A stretch of DNA of 26,622 nt from CAZCAC01 sp964496575. Its GTDB lineage: Bacteria > Planctomycetota > UBA1135 > GCA-002686595. Every line of letters starts with the position of its first letter. The first letter of the stretch is position 1. The stretch spans positions 1 to 26,622 of the forward strand of contig CAZCAC010000122.1 of assembly GCA_964496575.1 (NCBI GenBank), written 5' to 3'. Below the pieces are notes generated by a model. That model was given only the letters and a program-made list of their open reading frames with translations, was not told the DNA's origin and made no database searches. This document shows positions 8,276 to 17,676 of this stretch, piece by piece. The translations under genes were made by a program, and so were the position numbers.

Positions 8276-8279
<4 letters not shown>
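6096..8279 (+). CDS. pcrA: UvrD/PcrA-type DNA helicase
   Basis: A 727-residue superfamily 1A 3'-5' helicase used in nucleotide excision repair, replication-fork rescue and removal of stalled RNA polymerase. All motifs are intact and in order: Walker A GPGSGKT (41-47), Ia VTFTNKAAREM, II DEYQDT, III GDPDQSIYAWRGAD, IV LKQNYRST, V TLHAAKGLEF and VI YVGMTRAEERL. The last 50 residues (DRVRHDHFGTGTVEQLLGSG and on) form the Tudor-like C-terminal domain of PcrA/UvrD, which contacts RNA polymerase, so this is PcrA rather than Rep. ATG 6096 is used. An in-frame TTG at 6114 has GGGAGG 10 nt upstream and is a credible alternative start. The stop overlaps the GTG of the next gene (GTGA), implying coupled translation. 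Confidence 0.95.
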
Positions 8280-9178
<899 letters not shown>

Positions 9179-9222
9179 AGAGGACGGCTCGATCTCTCCG
9201 GGCCCCGCCGGACCTCATCGGC

Positions 9223-9228
9223 TATCCT
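9223..9228 (+). promoter_or_regulatory. -10-like TATCCT before the CAP lipoprotein gene
   Basis: TATCCT lies 32 nt before the ATG at 9261, in the 82-bp gap after the AAA+ gene. The same hexamer occurs before the lipoprotein gene at 21311 and the heptosyltransferase gene. It would give a short leader of about 25 nt. No clear -35 is seen. Confidence 0.35.
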
Positions 9229-9260
9229 GTTCGAAGCGGTGATCCCGCCCAGCGACTCTC

Positions 9261-11825
9261 ATGATTCGATCCCAACTCCTCGCCATCGGGGCCCTGTTCC
9301 TCCTGCTCCTCGGCTCGAGCTGTAGCGACGAGACCTCGGGTGTCCAGGGAGCCCGCTCTCAGGTGAAGTGGGGCAACCTGGAGGCCGCCGAGGAGCTGCT
9401 CGAGGGGGAGAGCGGGCCCCGGGCGGAGGAGGTCCGCCGCCTGATCGCCAGCCGCCGGAAGAGCCGCGCGGATCTGGCCGAGGAGATCGAGCGACTGATG
9501 GCGCTGGAGCCGACCGAGGCCCTCGAGCGGCTGAAGGCGCTGCGCCTCGCCGAAGAGGATCCCGGCGCGGAGAAGCAGCTGAAGATCGCCGTCTCCCGGG
9601 CGCAGGATCGCGCCGCCGAGGCGCTCGCCTCGAGGCGGCATACCCCGATGCACCCGCTCGGCTACCGGCGCGATCAGCTGGAGGAACCGCTGGTCGGTGG
9701 TGATCCCTGGACGGTTCGCCGCGGGGACCGCGACGGCTCGACCCGGGACGACCCCAGCCCCCGGCAGGTCCGCGCGGGGATGGAGACGCTCGACACCTGC
9801 CGCGCCGAGATCCAGTCGGCGATCGAGGAGAAGGACTGGCTGCGCGCCTGGTCCGAGGTCCAGATGGCGCTCGCCGTCTCCGGGACTCGCGCGGACGAGT
9901 TCCGCTCGCTCTCCGATCAGGTTCTCGCCCTGGCCCAGGGGGAGATGGTCGAGCTGATGGATCGCGCGGAGGAGCTCGACGACGAGGGCCGGCTGGGGGC
10001 GGCGCACGCCCATCTCGCTTCCGCGGCGAGACGCTTCCCGCACCTCAGCGGCCTGGCCGAGCTGCGCGATTCGATCGACGACTACCAGGGCCGCCTCGAG
10101 ATCATCGCGGCCGCCGAGGCACCACCGGAGGAGACGCCGCGAGTCGTCTCGCCGCCCGTGGTCGTGCGCACCGAGGAACGCGTCGAAGACCCGGTGGAGC
10201 CGGGGGAGGGGCAGCCCTTCCAGCGCGCGCTGGCACTGGAGCGGGACGGCGACCTCCAGGCCGCGATGGACGCCTGGCTGGAAGCGGGATTCGCCGCCTT
10301 GCCCGGGGCCGAGCGCGACACCTACATCGCGCGGGCGACCGCGATCGAGCGCCGCCTGCAGCTGCGCGCGGAGATCGTCGCGGCGTTCGAGCTCGACCCG
10401 GAGGGCTTCGAGGCCGAGCTGGGCATCACCGCGGTGAACGCGCGGGAGGTGAAGCTGATCGCGGCGGGTACGCTGTCGTGGAGCTCCCTGACGCTCGACA
10501 CCCTGAAGCGACTCGCCTCGCGCGTCGTGCTCTCCTCCGACGCGGAGCTCGGCCTGATCGACGAGCGCCTCTCGCGCGGCGATCACGGCGGGCGTGGCGG
10601 TGCGCTCGCGAAGCTGGCCGAGCTGGTGGAGTGCGGCACCTTGCGCCAGGACGAGGCCTGGGCGCTGATCGCGCGCACGCGCGGCGAGGGGGTCCCCGAG
10701 AAGGGCTACGCGTTCCATCGGGGACGCTGGGTCCGCCAAGGTGACCTCGACGACGCGGAGCTGGCGGCGGCCGTGGCCGCCCTCGAGCGCAAGTTGGTCA
10801 AGAGCGACGCCGAGGAGCGCGACGCGCTGCTCACCGCGCTCGAGGAGCTCGGCCCCACCTCGGCGCCGGCGATCGAGAAGGCGCTCACCACGCGCTGGAA
10901 ACGCGCGCTGAAGACGATTCAGAAGGGCTCGGTGCTCTCCTCGCTGGAGCGCCTCGCCGCGGAGCGGGAGGAGCTCGATACTCGCCGGGAGGTGGCGCTG
11001 GAGCTGATCTTCGACGAGGAGGAGTACTTCTACCCCTACCGTCCGCCGGAGTGTCCGCCGCAGAAGGCGCGCCTCTACTGGCCGGTGCAGCAGCGCGTCG
11101 ACGAGCTGGTCGCGGCGACCCGGGAGGTGTGGCTGGGCAGCCGCACGACCCGCCTCTCCGGGGGCTTCCGGGCGGCGCTCGACGAGCTCGCCTGGACGCT
11201 GGAGATGTCGTCGACGCACGACTTCGACGTCGAGCTGCCCGATGAGATCCCCGACTGGATCTGGGCGCTGCCCACCGAAGTCGAAGAGGTCACGCTGCGG
11301 CACTTCGCCTGGACGCAGAAGGAGCGGGAGGAGCTGCGCCACGACCGCGCGGTCCTCGCCTTCAACCGGACCCGCTGGGACGACGCGGGGTCCTTCGACG
11401 AGGCGCAGAGCCCCGGCAACGAGGAACAGCGCCAGGTGCGGATCACCAACGAGTACCGGATGCTCTTCGGTCGCCGAGCGCTCGCCTGGAACCCGAAGAT
11501 CCAGGAAGCGGCGCGCGGGCACTCGGACTACATGGCCGCCACCGGTCACTTCGGCCACTTCGAGGAGGGCGACCCCGAGCGGCGAACTCCCTTCGATCGC
11601 ATGCGCCTCGTCGAGTACAACCACGGGGTGAGCGAGAACTGCCACATGGGCAGCGGCTCTCCCGAGGGGGCGCACAACGGCTGGGTCCACAGCAGTGGAC
11701 ACCACCGCAACATCCTGATGCCGGGGCATCGCGAGATGGCCTCGGGACTGACCAGCGGGTACTGGACGCAGAACTTCGGCGTTGGAACCGACTTCGAAAC
11801 CGATCTCGAACCATGGCAAGACTGA
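9261..11825 (+). CDS. CAP/SCP-domain lipoprotein
   Basis: An 854-residue lipoprotein. The signal peptide ends in the lipobox LGSSC (Cys21), so the protein is anchored to a membrane facing the periplasm or cell surface. Residues about 25-720 are charged and mostly helical, with repeat-like segments (EEIERLMALEPTEALERLK, VQMALAVSGT, ALERDGDLQAAMDAWLEAG) suggesting a TPR-like scaffold. Residues about 725-845 are a CAP domain: a helix with AARGHSDYM, GHFGHF (His763/His766), PFDRM, GVSEN (Glu792), SSGHHRNIL (His814/His815) and YWTQNFGVG. The His/Glu tetrad region of the family cavity is therefore retained. CAP proteins bind lipids or other ligands; the role here is unknown. It overlaps the next gene by 13 bp and probably forms a two-gene unit with it. 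Confidence 0.88.
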   Translation: MIRSQLLAIGALFLLLLGSSCSDETSGVQGARSQVKWGNLEAAEELLEGESGPRAEEVRRLIASRRKSRADLAEEIERLMALEPTEALERLKALRLAEEDPGAEKQLKIAVSRAQDRAAEALASRRHTPMHPLGYRRDQLEEPLVGGDPWTVRRGDRDGSTRDDPSPRQVRAGMETLDTCRAEIQSAIEEKDWLRAWSEVQMALAVSGTRADEFRSLSDQVLALAQGEMVELMDRAEELDDEGRLGAAHAHLASAARRFPHLSGLAELRDSIDDYQGRLEIIAAAEAPPEETPRVVSPPVVVRTEERVEDPVEPGEGQPFQRALALERDGDLQAAMDAWLEAGFAALPGAERDTYIARATAIERRLQLRAEIVAAFELDPEGFEAELGITAVNAREVKLIAAGTLSWSSLTLDTLKRLASRVVLSSDAELGLIDERLSRGDHGGRGGALAKLAELVECGTLRQDEAWALIARTRGEGVPEKGYAFHRGRWVRQGDLDDAELAAAVAALERKLVKSDAEERDALLTALEELGPTSAPAIEKALTTRWKRALKTIQKGSVLSSLERLAAEREELDTRREVALELIFDEEEYFYPYRPPECPPQKARLYWPVQQRVDELVAATREVWLGSRTTRLSGGFRAALDELAWTLEMSSTHDFDVELPDEIPDWIWALPTEVEEVTLRHFAWTQKEREELRHDRAVLAFNRTRWDDAGSFDEAQSPGNEEQRQVRITNEYRMLFGRRALAWNPKIQEAARGHSDYMAATGHFGHFEEGDPERRTPFDRMRLVEYNHGVSENCHMGSGSPEGAHNGWVHSSGHHRNILMPGHREMASGLTSGYWTQNFGVGTDFETDLEPWQD

Positions 11826-13165
11826 TTCTCGAGGAGGGCGGCCAGCGCCGCGCGTTTCGTGTCAATGATGGCAAGCTGAGCATCGGCAGCGGCGAGAAGT
11901 GCACGCTGAAGCTCACCTCACCGGACGTGGCCGAGATGCACGCCGAGCTGGAGGTGAAGGGCTCGGAGCTGATCCTGCGACCGATGCCCGGGGTGACCCC
12001 GCCGACGGTGCTCGGCAAGGCGATCGGCCAGCCGACCCGGCTGCCCAAGAGCGCCGAGTTCCGCGTCGGATCGGCGGTCTTCCGCCTGGAGCCGGAGGAG
12101 CACGGCGGCAGCGCGGGCCCGGTGGTGAAGCCGGGAGCTCGCGCGACCGGACGCCCCGCCGCCGGCGGGCGCGGGGCGCAATCGACGGCGGGAGGGCAGC
12201 GCGTGGTCGCCAGCCGCCGTAACGTCTCGCGCGGCATGCCCACCTGGACGATCTTCGTCATCATCGGCGTGCTCGGCGTGGTGGTCTACTTCGTGGCGCA
12301 GAAGTGGATGGCGGACGGGGCGATGCAGTACGACCCCGACGAGCGCTTCCGCGAGGCGGTCGCGAATTTCGACATCGGAGCCTACGAACGCTGCAAGGTG
12401 GAGCTGGACCGGATCGACGCCGCGCTCGCCTCCCCCGCGCTCCTGGCCAAGGTGAAGGACCTTCGCGATCAGATCGCGGACCTCGAGGAGGAGGGTCGGA
12501 TCGCCGCGCTGAACGTGAGCGGCACCAAGTGGATGGAGACGCAGCTGAAGAAGTACGTCGAGCGCTACCTCCAGGGGGACAAGGTCGACCGCTCTCGCGC
12601 TCGCCTCTTCATCAAGCGCTGCGACGAGTTCCGCCGCCGCTGGCCGAAGCACCACGACATGGACTGGGTAGACCGCTATCGGACGCGCTTCTACCCGATC
12701 GCGGAGATGGACGATCACTCGACCCTGGCCGACGTCCAGTGGGAGGTGAAGCGCCTCACCGCCGGCAAGCCGCGTGACTACGTCACGGTCTTCGGCCTCC
12801 TCGACGAGTTCCTCTCTCGCGCTTCCGGCTCCGACCGCGACGCCGCGCTGGCGATCATGGACACCCAGCTCGCCGGGCGGGTGCTGTTCGCCGAGGACCA
12901 GATGCTGCAGTCGCGCTACCACTGGGACAAGGCGGAGTACGGCAAGGCGGTCGGCGTGCTGGTGCAGCTGATCACCTTGATCGGCGAGGAGGAGATGCAG
13001 CGGGACGCGGTCGATGCGTTCGTGAAGATGCGGACGCAGGACGGGGAGGAGATCGCCGGGCAGTACCTCCTCGGCTACAAGAACAACCGGCCGGCGGACT
13101 TCGAGAAGATGATCAAGATCCCCGAGATCCGCGCGCTGGCGGAGGCTGGGGACATGCTGGACTAG
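11813..13165 (+). CDS. Membrane-anchored FHA-domain protein
   Basis: A 450-residue protein in three parts. Residues 1-95 resemble a forkhead-associated domain (KLSIGSGEKCTLKL, then VAEMHAELEVKG and a C-terminal strand FRVGSAVFRLEP). Residues 96-140 are a Gly/Ala/Arg-rich linker. A single transmembrane helix lies at 143-163 (WTIFVIIGVLGVVVYFVAQ), followed by about 285 residues of helical, TPR-like repeats. The FHA is degenerate: the phosphopeptide-binding Arg of the IGR motif is Ser, and the Ser before the conserved His43 position is not kept. By positive-inside logic the FHA part is cytoplasmic and the helical part periplasmic, where it could meet the CAP lipoprotein encoded just upstream with a 13-bp overlap. 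A link to Ser/Thr kinase signalling is possible, but no kinase is present. Confidence 0.83.
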   Translation: MARLILEEGGQRRAFRVNDGKLSIGSGEKCTLKLTSPDVAEMHAELEVKGSELILRPMPGVTPPTVLGKAIGQPTRLPKSAEFRVGSAVFRLEPEEHGGSAGPVVKPGARATGRPAAGGRGAQSTAGGQRVVASRRNVSRGMPTWTIFVIIGVLGVVVYFVAQKWMADGAMQYDPDERFREAVANFDIGAYERCKVELDRIDAALASPALLAKVKDLRDQIADLEEEGRIAALNVSGTKWMETQLKKYVERYLQGDKVDRSRARLFIKRCDEFRRRWPKHHDMDWVDRYRTRFYPIAEMDDHSTLADVQWEVKRLTAGKPRDYVTVFGLLDEFLSRASGSDRDAALAIMDTQLAGRVLFAEDQMLQSRYHWDKAEYGKAVGVLVQLITLIGEEEMQRDAVDAFVKMRTQDGEEIAGQYLLGYKNNRPADFEKMIKIPEIRALAEAGDMLD

Positions 13166-13177
13166 AGGCGCAGCCTC
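13165..13177. terminator. Small hairpin between convergent genes
   Basis: GAGGC-GCA-GCCTC spans the 10-bp gap between the stop codons of the convergent FHA and glycosyltransferase genes. It is short and has no T-run, so termination is weakly supported. Confidence 0.3.
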
Positions 13178-14243
13178 ACACCCGCGCTCCACCGACCGCG
13201 CCCTCGTGCGTCCCCACGACCTCCTCGTCGTAGCGACGCTCGATCCGCTTCTCGCGCAGTCCCTCCCGCGCCGCCACCCCCATCGCGATCGCGGCCGGGC
13301 GGTTGTCGAGGAGCATCGCCAGCGCCTCGGCCAGCTTGTCGGGGCTGTTGCGCTCGCACAGGAGGCCGTTGCGCTTGTCCTCGACCAGCGGGAACGAGCA
13401 GCTCACGGCGGAGAAGACCGACGGGATCCCGAGCCCCAGCGCCTGCACCGCGCACCAGCCGGGGCTGCCGCCGCTGACGCAGGACGCGTGCAGGTCGACC
13501 TCGCCCAGGACCGGAGCGAGGTCGGGCAGGGAGGGACAGGCGACGGTGATGATCGACGCGAGATCCAGCTCGCGCACCCGACGGCGGATCTGCGTCTCGG
13601 CCGGGCCCTCGCCGAGGATCAGGTAGCGCAGGTCGCGCCCCGCCTCCTTCAGGAGGCGCGCCGCCTCGACGAGGATCAGCGTGCCGTGCAGCTCGTCCAG
13701 CGTGCCGAGGCCCGCGATCACCGGAACCCGAACGCGGTCGAGAGGGCGGGCGATCCAGTCCCGGCGCAGCGGGGGGCCGTGCTCCACCACGCGCAGGCTG
13801 GTGCGCGGGATCTGCCCGCGGTTGACCGCGTTCTCGACGAAGGTGTTGCAGGGCAGGATCACCGAGCGCAGCCAGGAGGGATGCGTCGGCAGCGGGGTGC
13901 TCAAGGGGCGCGTCACCTCCACCACGTAGGGGATCCGCAGCGCCTCGGCCAGCATCGAGACCAGACGGCCCAGCTCCTCGTGCGTGGCGTGGAGAAGATC
14001 GGGGGAGAGCTCCGCGATCCGGGCGCGGGTACGTCGCGCCGCGAAGAAGCCGGAGAGGTTCGAGGTGGGCAGCTCCGCCAGATGCACCTCCGCGCCGGCG
14101 TCGGTCAGGGTGGAGAGCCGCGTCCCCCGACCGGTCACCACGCTGACCCGCGAGCCGCACGCGACCGCCGCGCGCACCGAGGCGAGGAGCCGTTCGGTCT
14201 CGTCGGAGAAGAGGACCGCCGGGTGAAGGAAGACGACGTGCAC
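13176..14243 (-). CDS. GT4-like glycosyltransferase, EX7E motif lost
   Basis: A 355-residue two-Rossmann protein of the GT-B fold. The N-terminal half begins VHVVFLHPAVLFSDETERLL and contains SPDLLHATHEELGRLV. The C-terminal half has PVIAGLGTLDELHGTLILVEAARLL, YLILGEGPAETQIRRRV and VDLHASCVSGGSPGWCAVQALGLGIPSVF. That layout is family 4 (sugar transfer from a nucleotide sugar, as in LPS core or exopolysaccharide synthesis). However, the usual EX7E pair is Gly259 and Gln267, so catalysis may be altered. GTG 14243 is used; an in-frame TTG at 14279 overlaps the sulfatase stop as TTGA and is preceded by GCGAGGG, so it may be the true start. It is the last gene of the leftward envelope operon. Confidence 0.82.
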   Translation of the reverse strand: MHVVFLHPAVLFSDETERLLASVRAAVACGSRVSVVTGRGTRLSTLTDAGAEVHLAELPTSNLSGFFAARRTRARIAELSPDLLHATHEELGRLVSMLAEALRIPYVVEVTRPLSTPLPTHPSWLRSVILPCNTFVENAVNRGQIPRTSLRVVEHGPPLRRDWIARPLDRVRVPVIAGLGTLDELHGTLILVEAARLLKEAGRDLRYLILGEGPAETQIRRRVRELDLASIITVACPSLPDLAPVLGEVDLHASCVSGGSPGWCAVQALGLGIPSVFSAVSCSFPLVEDKRNGLLCERNSPDKLAEALAMLLDNRPAAIAMGVAAREGLREKRIERRYDEEVVGTHEGAVGGARV

Positions 14244-14275
14244 GCGCTGGAGTCTGGGTCGCCGGGCAGGGGACG

Positions 14276-16663
14276 TCAACTGCCCTCGCCGTTCTCCTCC
14301 GGGGGGACCTCCTCCTCCGCTCCATCCGAGCTCGAGCCCGCCGGGGTCTCCTCCTCCTCCGAAGCCTCGTCCTCGACGGCCTCGTCCTCGGGGATCACCT
14401 CCTCGGGGATCTCCGGCCGCTCTCCTGCGCACCAGCGGCAGTCGCACTCCGGATCGAGCCAACCCTCGGGCAGCCACTCGAAGAGGAGCGCGCGCATGGA
14501 GCGCGCCCGGTCGAACTCCCTCGCGTACAGGTCGGTCAGGCAACCGCCGTCGGTGGCGAGGTCGTACAGCTCCAGCGAGTGCGGCTCCGCCAGCTCCTCG
14601 CACTCGGGGCGCTCCGCCGGCGCGATGTTGAGCACCAGGTGCCACTTCTCCGCGGTGACCGACGCGCGCCCGCCGTCGAGCCCCAGCGAGAAACGGGGAT
14701 CACCCGGCTCCCCTTCCTCCAGCTCGTGGCTCAGGAGGTCCGTCCCCGGGAACGGCGCGGTCCGGAGATCGGCGCAGTTCAAGAGCGTCCTTCCGAGATC
14801 GAGCTGCGTGGTCGCTCGTCCCACCCGGACCCTCGGCGGTCCCTTCGGCCAGGCGAGGATCAGGGGGACGCGCAGCGTCTGCGGGTAGAGGCCGGCCGGA
14901 GAGAACCACACGCCGTGCTCGCCGAGGCTCTCTCCGTGGTCGGCCGTGAAGGCGACGACCCCGGCGATCATCCGTGGATGCGCGAGGAGCGGTCCGAGCT
15001 CCTGGTCGACATAGCAGACCTCCGCCTTGTAGAGCCCGTTCAGGTACCACCTGGCCCGCTTGCCCGCGGCGTCGGCGGCCAGGGGGGTGATCGGGTACGT
15101 CGCCCTGGGGAGCTCCTCGCCGGGACGCAGAGAGGCCTCGCCGATGAAGAGGCGGCGCGTCGACGCAGGGGGGGTGTACGGCAGCGTCGCATCGGAGAGA
15201 TGGAGCCAGGCGAACAGGGCCTCCCCCTCGAGCTGGGACACCTGCGTGCGCAGCCAGCGCGTCGCCACCCGGGCCGGAGCGGCGTTCTTCCCGGGGAGCA
15301 AGAGGCGCTCGAAGCCGCGCCCCAGCCCCGACTCCTCGGGGGCGAGCTCCGGGGAGCTGAGCGCGGCCACGGTGACCCAGCCCCGCTCCTCGAACAGCTC
15401 CGCCAGCGTCCTCACGTCCTCGGGAATCGATCGCGGTCCGGCGTCGGTACACAGCTCGCGGGGCGAGATGCCGGTCATCAACGCGGCGTAGGAGGGGCAC
15501 GTCTCGTTGGTGCTCGCGTAGCAATCCGTGAAGAGCAGGCCTCTGTCGGCGAGACGATCGAGAGACGGAGTTCTGGCACCCCGGCCGCCCTTGTAGGCGC
15601 CGACGTGATCGGCGCGGAGCGAGTCGGAGGTGACCAGGAAGACGGTGGGGGGAACCCGCCACGGGACGATCAGGCGGGGCTCGCAGATCGCCGCGACCCG
15701 CTCCCCGCGACGGGAGGGCTCGATCTCGATCCGCACCCGGGCGTGATGGCCGTAGTGCTCGTCGAGGGGAATCTGCACGGTGTTCCAGCGGACCATCGAA
15801 CCGGGCTCGCCGAAACCGAAGTCGCGAAAGGTCCGCGTCCCCCGGCCACTCTCGATCCGCACCTCGATGCGCGGACGGTCGCGGCGATCGACGAAGCCGG
15901 GAAGCAGGCCGTAGCCGAAGCGCAGCACCGCGCCCGGCCGGATGTCGGCGGTGGCGCGCAGGTGCCTCGAGCTGGAGAGCACCCAGGCGTCCCGCCGGTC
16001 CCCGCCGATCTCGATCCTCGACGGCTCCTCCGTACTGCCCGGGGTGTACTCGGTCAGCGGAACCCTCCAGAAGGAGATCGCGGTGACGAAGCAGGGCCCC
16101 GGGGAGTCGAGCTCGAAGCGCAGACCCTGGCACCGCGTCGTGGTCAGCTGCAGCGTTCCCGGCTCGAAGACCAGCTCGTGGATCTGCGCGTCCCCTCCCT
16201 CCAGGGTGGCCGTCTGCTCGCCGATCCACTTCCCGTTGAAGTAGAAGGCGAGAGTGCCGGTGACGTCGGTCGGCGCGACCAGCTCGAGCACCACCCGGTT
16301 GAAGGTGTGCGTGGGGTAGCTGCCCGGGATCGCCAGCGTCTTCGTGCCCCTCCCGGTGAGCAGCACGCCGTGGGGATCGCCGGGGATCTTCGCCGAGGTG
16401 AGGGGGCCGAGCTTCTTTTTGCCGCGGATCACGGCCCACGGCTTGAGCTCCGGGGGAACCTCCAGGCGCCGCACCAGCTCCAGCGGGGGGGGCGCCTCGC
16501 CGTGCGGCGCCAGGGGCAGCACGGTCGTCCGCGACCGCACCTCGTCGTCTACCCCCGCCGCGACGACCTCGTCGGAGCAGCCGGGGCAGAGGAGAAGCGC
16601 CACGAGCGGGGCGCAACCGAGTGCACGCCCCAGTCGCGCCGGGATGGCGAGATGGGTGAACAT
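14276..16663 (-). CDS. Sulfatase-fold lipoprotein, Thr at nucleophile site
   Basis: A 795-residue lipoprotein with lipobox LCPGC (Cys29). Residues about 60-330 are beta-rich and look like two jelly-roll or carbohydrate-binding-like modules. Residues about 338-720 have the alkaline phosphatase/sulfatase fold: VFLVTSDSLRADHVGAY (Asp347 metal ligand region), TPSLDRLADRGLLF, ETCPSYAALMTG and AFTADHGESLGEHG (Asp575, His576). In true sulfatases the nucleophile motif is C/S-x-P-S-R; here it is Thr388-Cys-Pro-Ser-Tyr392. Thr is used by phosphoethanolamine and phosphoglycerol transferases of this superfamily. The last 50 residues are strongly acidic after a C-D-C-x-x-C cluster. ATG 16663 gives a normal lipoprotein signal; an upstream in-frame ATG would add about 20 residues. 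It is likely co-transcribed with the acyltransferase, 77 bp upstream. Confidence 0.85.
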   Translation of the reverse strand: MFTHLAIPARLGRALGCAPLVALLLCPGCSDEVVAAGVDDEVRSRTTVLPLAPHGEAPPPLELVRRLEVPPELKPWAVIRGKKKLGPLTSAKIPGDPHGVLLTGRGTKTLAIPGSYPTHTFNRVVLELVAPTDVTGTLAFYFNGKWIGEQTATLEGGDAQIHELVFEPGTLQLTTTRCQGLRFELDSPGPCFVTAISFWRVPLTEYTPGSTEEPSRIEIGGDRRDAWVLSSSRHLRATADIRPGAVLRFGYGLLPGFVDRRDRPRIEVRIESGRGTRTFRDFGFGEPGSMVRWNTVQIPLDEHYGHHARVRIEIEPSRRGERVAAICEPRLIVPWRVPPTVFLVTSDSLRADHVGAYKGGRGARTPSLDRLADRGLLFTDCYASTNETCPSYAALMTGISPRELCTDAGPRSIPEDVRTLAELFEERGWVTVAALSSPELAPEESGLGRGFERLLLPGKNAAPARVATRWLRTQVSQLEGEALFAWLHLSDATLPYTPPASTRRLFIGEASLRPGEELPRATYPITPLAADAAGKRARWYLNGLYKAEVCYVDQELGPLLAHPRMIAGVVAFTADHGESLGEHGVWFSPAGLYPQTLRVPLILAWPKGPPRVRVGRATTQLDLGRTLLNCADLRTAPFPGTDLLSHELEEGEPGDPRFSLGLDGGRASVTAEKWHLVLNIAPAERPECEELAEPHSLELYDLATDGGCLTDLYAREFDRARSMRALLFEWLPEGWLDPECDCRWCAGERPEIPEEVIPEDEAVEDEASEEEETPAGSSSDGAEEEVPPEENGEGS

Positions 16664-16740
16664 ACCTTGAGCACGAGCTTCCTGCCGCGCAACCTCCGAT
16701 CGTAACCGTCGAGCGGCCATTCCGGGGCTGTTTTCCCCCT

Positions 16741-17676
16741 CTAGCGGCCCGCCAGCGGGATCGGATCCAGCTCCCCCGGGCGGGTGCGCCAGCGGGCCTG
16801 GTGCCACGCCCACTGCTCCGGGGATTCGCGGATCCAGCGTTCGAACACCCCGTTCACGGCGAGGGTCAGCTCCCGGGTCGCCTCCGCGCGGGGCAGGGCG
16901 TCGGGCCAGCGCAGCGGGGTCTCCACGCTGAGCCGGTAGCGGGGGGCGCCCTCGGCGGGCAGGACGCAGCGCACCGGTACCAGCGGCAGGCGGCGGGTGC
17001 GGGCCAGCGCCGCGGGGGCGGTCATGGTCAGCGCCGGGTGGCCGAAGAAGGGCAGGAACTCGCCGGCCAGGCGGCGCACCTCGAGATCGCACAGGAGCCC
17101 CAGCACCCCGCCCTCCTCGAGGACGCGCACCAGGGCCCGCGGGTGGGAGTGCTGCGGAACCGTCTCGACCCCGTACTTGCGGCGCATCTCGATCAGCCAG
17201 CGCGAGGTCGGGTCGCGGCGCCGCTCGAGTCCGACGACCGCCCCGCGCATTCCCCGGAGGGACAGGGACGCCGCCAGGAGCTCCCAGTTGCCGAGGTGCG
17301 CCGTGACCACGATCGCGCCGCGCCCGGCGGCGATCTCCTCGTCGAGGATGGCGATCGAGTCGTCGATCTCGACCACCGCCTCGACCCAGCGTGAATCACC
17401 ATCCGCGCGCGCCATGCGCAGCCACTCGTAGAAGATGCGCGCCGAGTGCCGGCGGACGCCGGCGGCGATCCGGGCGCGGCGTGCCTCGTCGAGCTCGGCT
17501 CCGAACGCCGTCTCCAGGTTCTCCAGCGTGCGCCGCTCGTAGCGCGTGAAGCGGGACGCCCAGGCGAGCATCTCCAGCCCCCCGAGCACCACCGGACGCG
17601 GCATCCGCGCCGCGGTGGCCGCGGCGACGTGGAGGGCGCGGGCGCGCACCCGGCGGCGGAGCGGTTCGTCAGCCAC
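16741..17676 (-). CDS. LpxL/HtrB-type acyltransferase
   Basis: A 311-residue lysophospholipid/lipid A acyltransferase family protein. In lipid A synthesis these enzymes add a secondary acyl chain to the Kdo2-lipid A precursor at the inner face of the cytoplasmic membrane. The catalytic HX4E motif is intact at His127-LGNW-Glu132 (VVTAHLGNWELLA). It is followed by RRDPTSRWLIEMRRKYGVETVP, by GGVLGLLCDLEVRR with the following FFGHPALTMTAPAALARTRRLPLVPV block, and by a C-terminal PEQWAWHQARWRTRP, all as in LpxL/HtrB. A hydrophobic N-terminal region (RPVVLGGLEMLAWA) is the likely membrane contact. The start is GTG 17676 with GGAGAG upstream, overlapping the kinase stop by 8 bp, so translation is coupled. 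Which secondary chain it adds cannot be told. Confidence 0.9.
   Translation of the reverse strand: MADEPLRRRVRARALHVAAATAARMPRPVVLGGLEMLAWASRFTRYERRTLENLETAFGAELDEARRARIAAGVRRHSARIFYEWLRMARADGDSRWVEAVVEIDDSIAILDEEIAAGRGAIVVTAHLGNWELLAASLSLRGMRGAVVGLERRRDPTSRWLIEMRRKYGVETVPQHSHPRALVRVLEEGGVLGLLCDLEVRRLAGEFLPFFGHPALTMTAPAALARTRRLPLVPVRCVLPAEGAPRYRLSVETPLRWPDALPRAEATRELTLAVNGVFERWIRESPEQWAWHQARWRTRPGELDPIPLAGR

Noticed and set aside
9179..9260. A sigma-54 promoter (GG-N10-GC) near the AAA+ gene or other intergenic spacers
   Set aside because: I looked for TGGCAC-N5-TTGC-like sites in the main spacers and found none convincing.
9640..9770. A possible frameshift inside the CAP lipoprotein gene, where the protein briefly turns Arg/Asp/Gly-rich
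   Set aside because: The frame stays open and the sequence on both sides continues in the same frame; no alternative frame gives a clearly better protein.
9222..11819. An 865-codon open frame opposite the CAP lipoprotein gene
   Set aside because: The opposite strand encodes a lipobox and a full CAP domain; this frame is Arg/Leu/Gly-rich with no recognisable domain.
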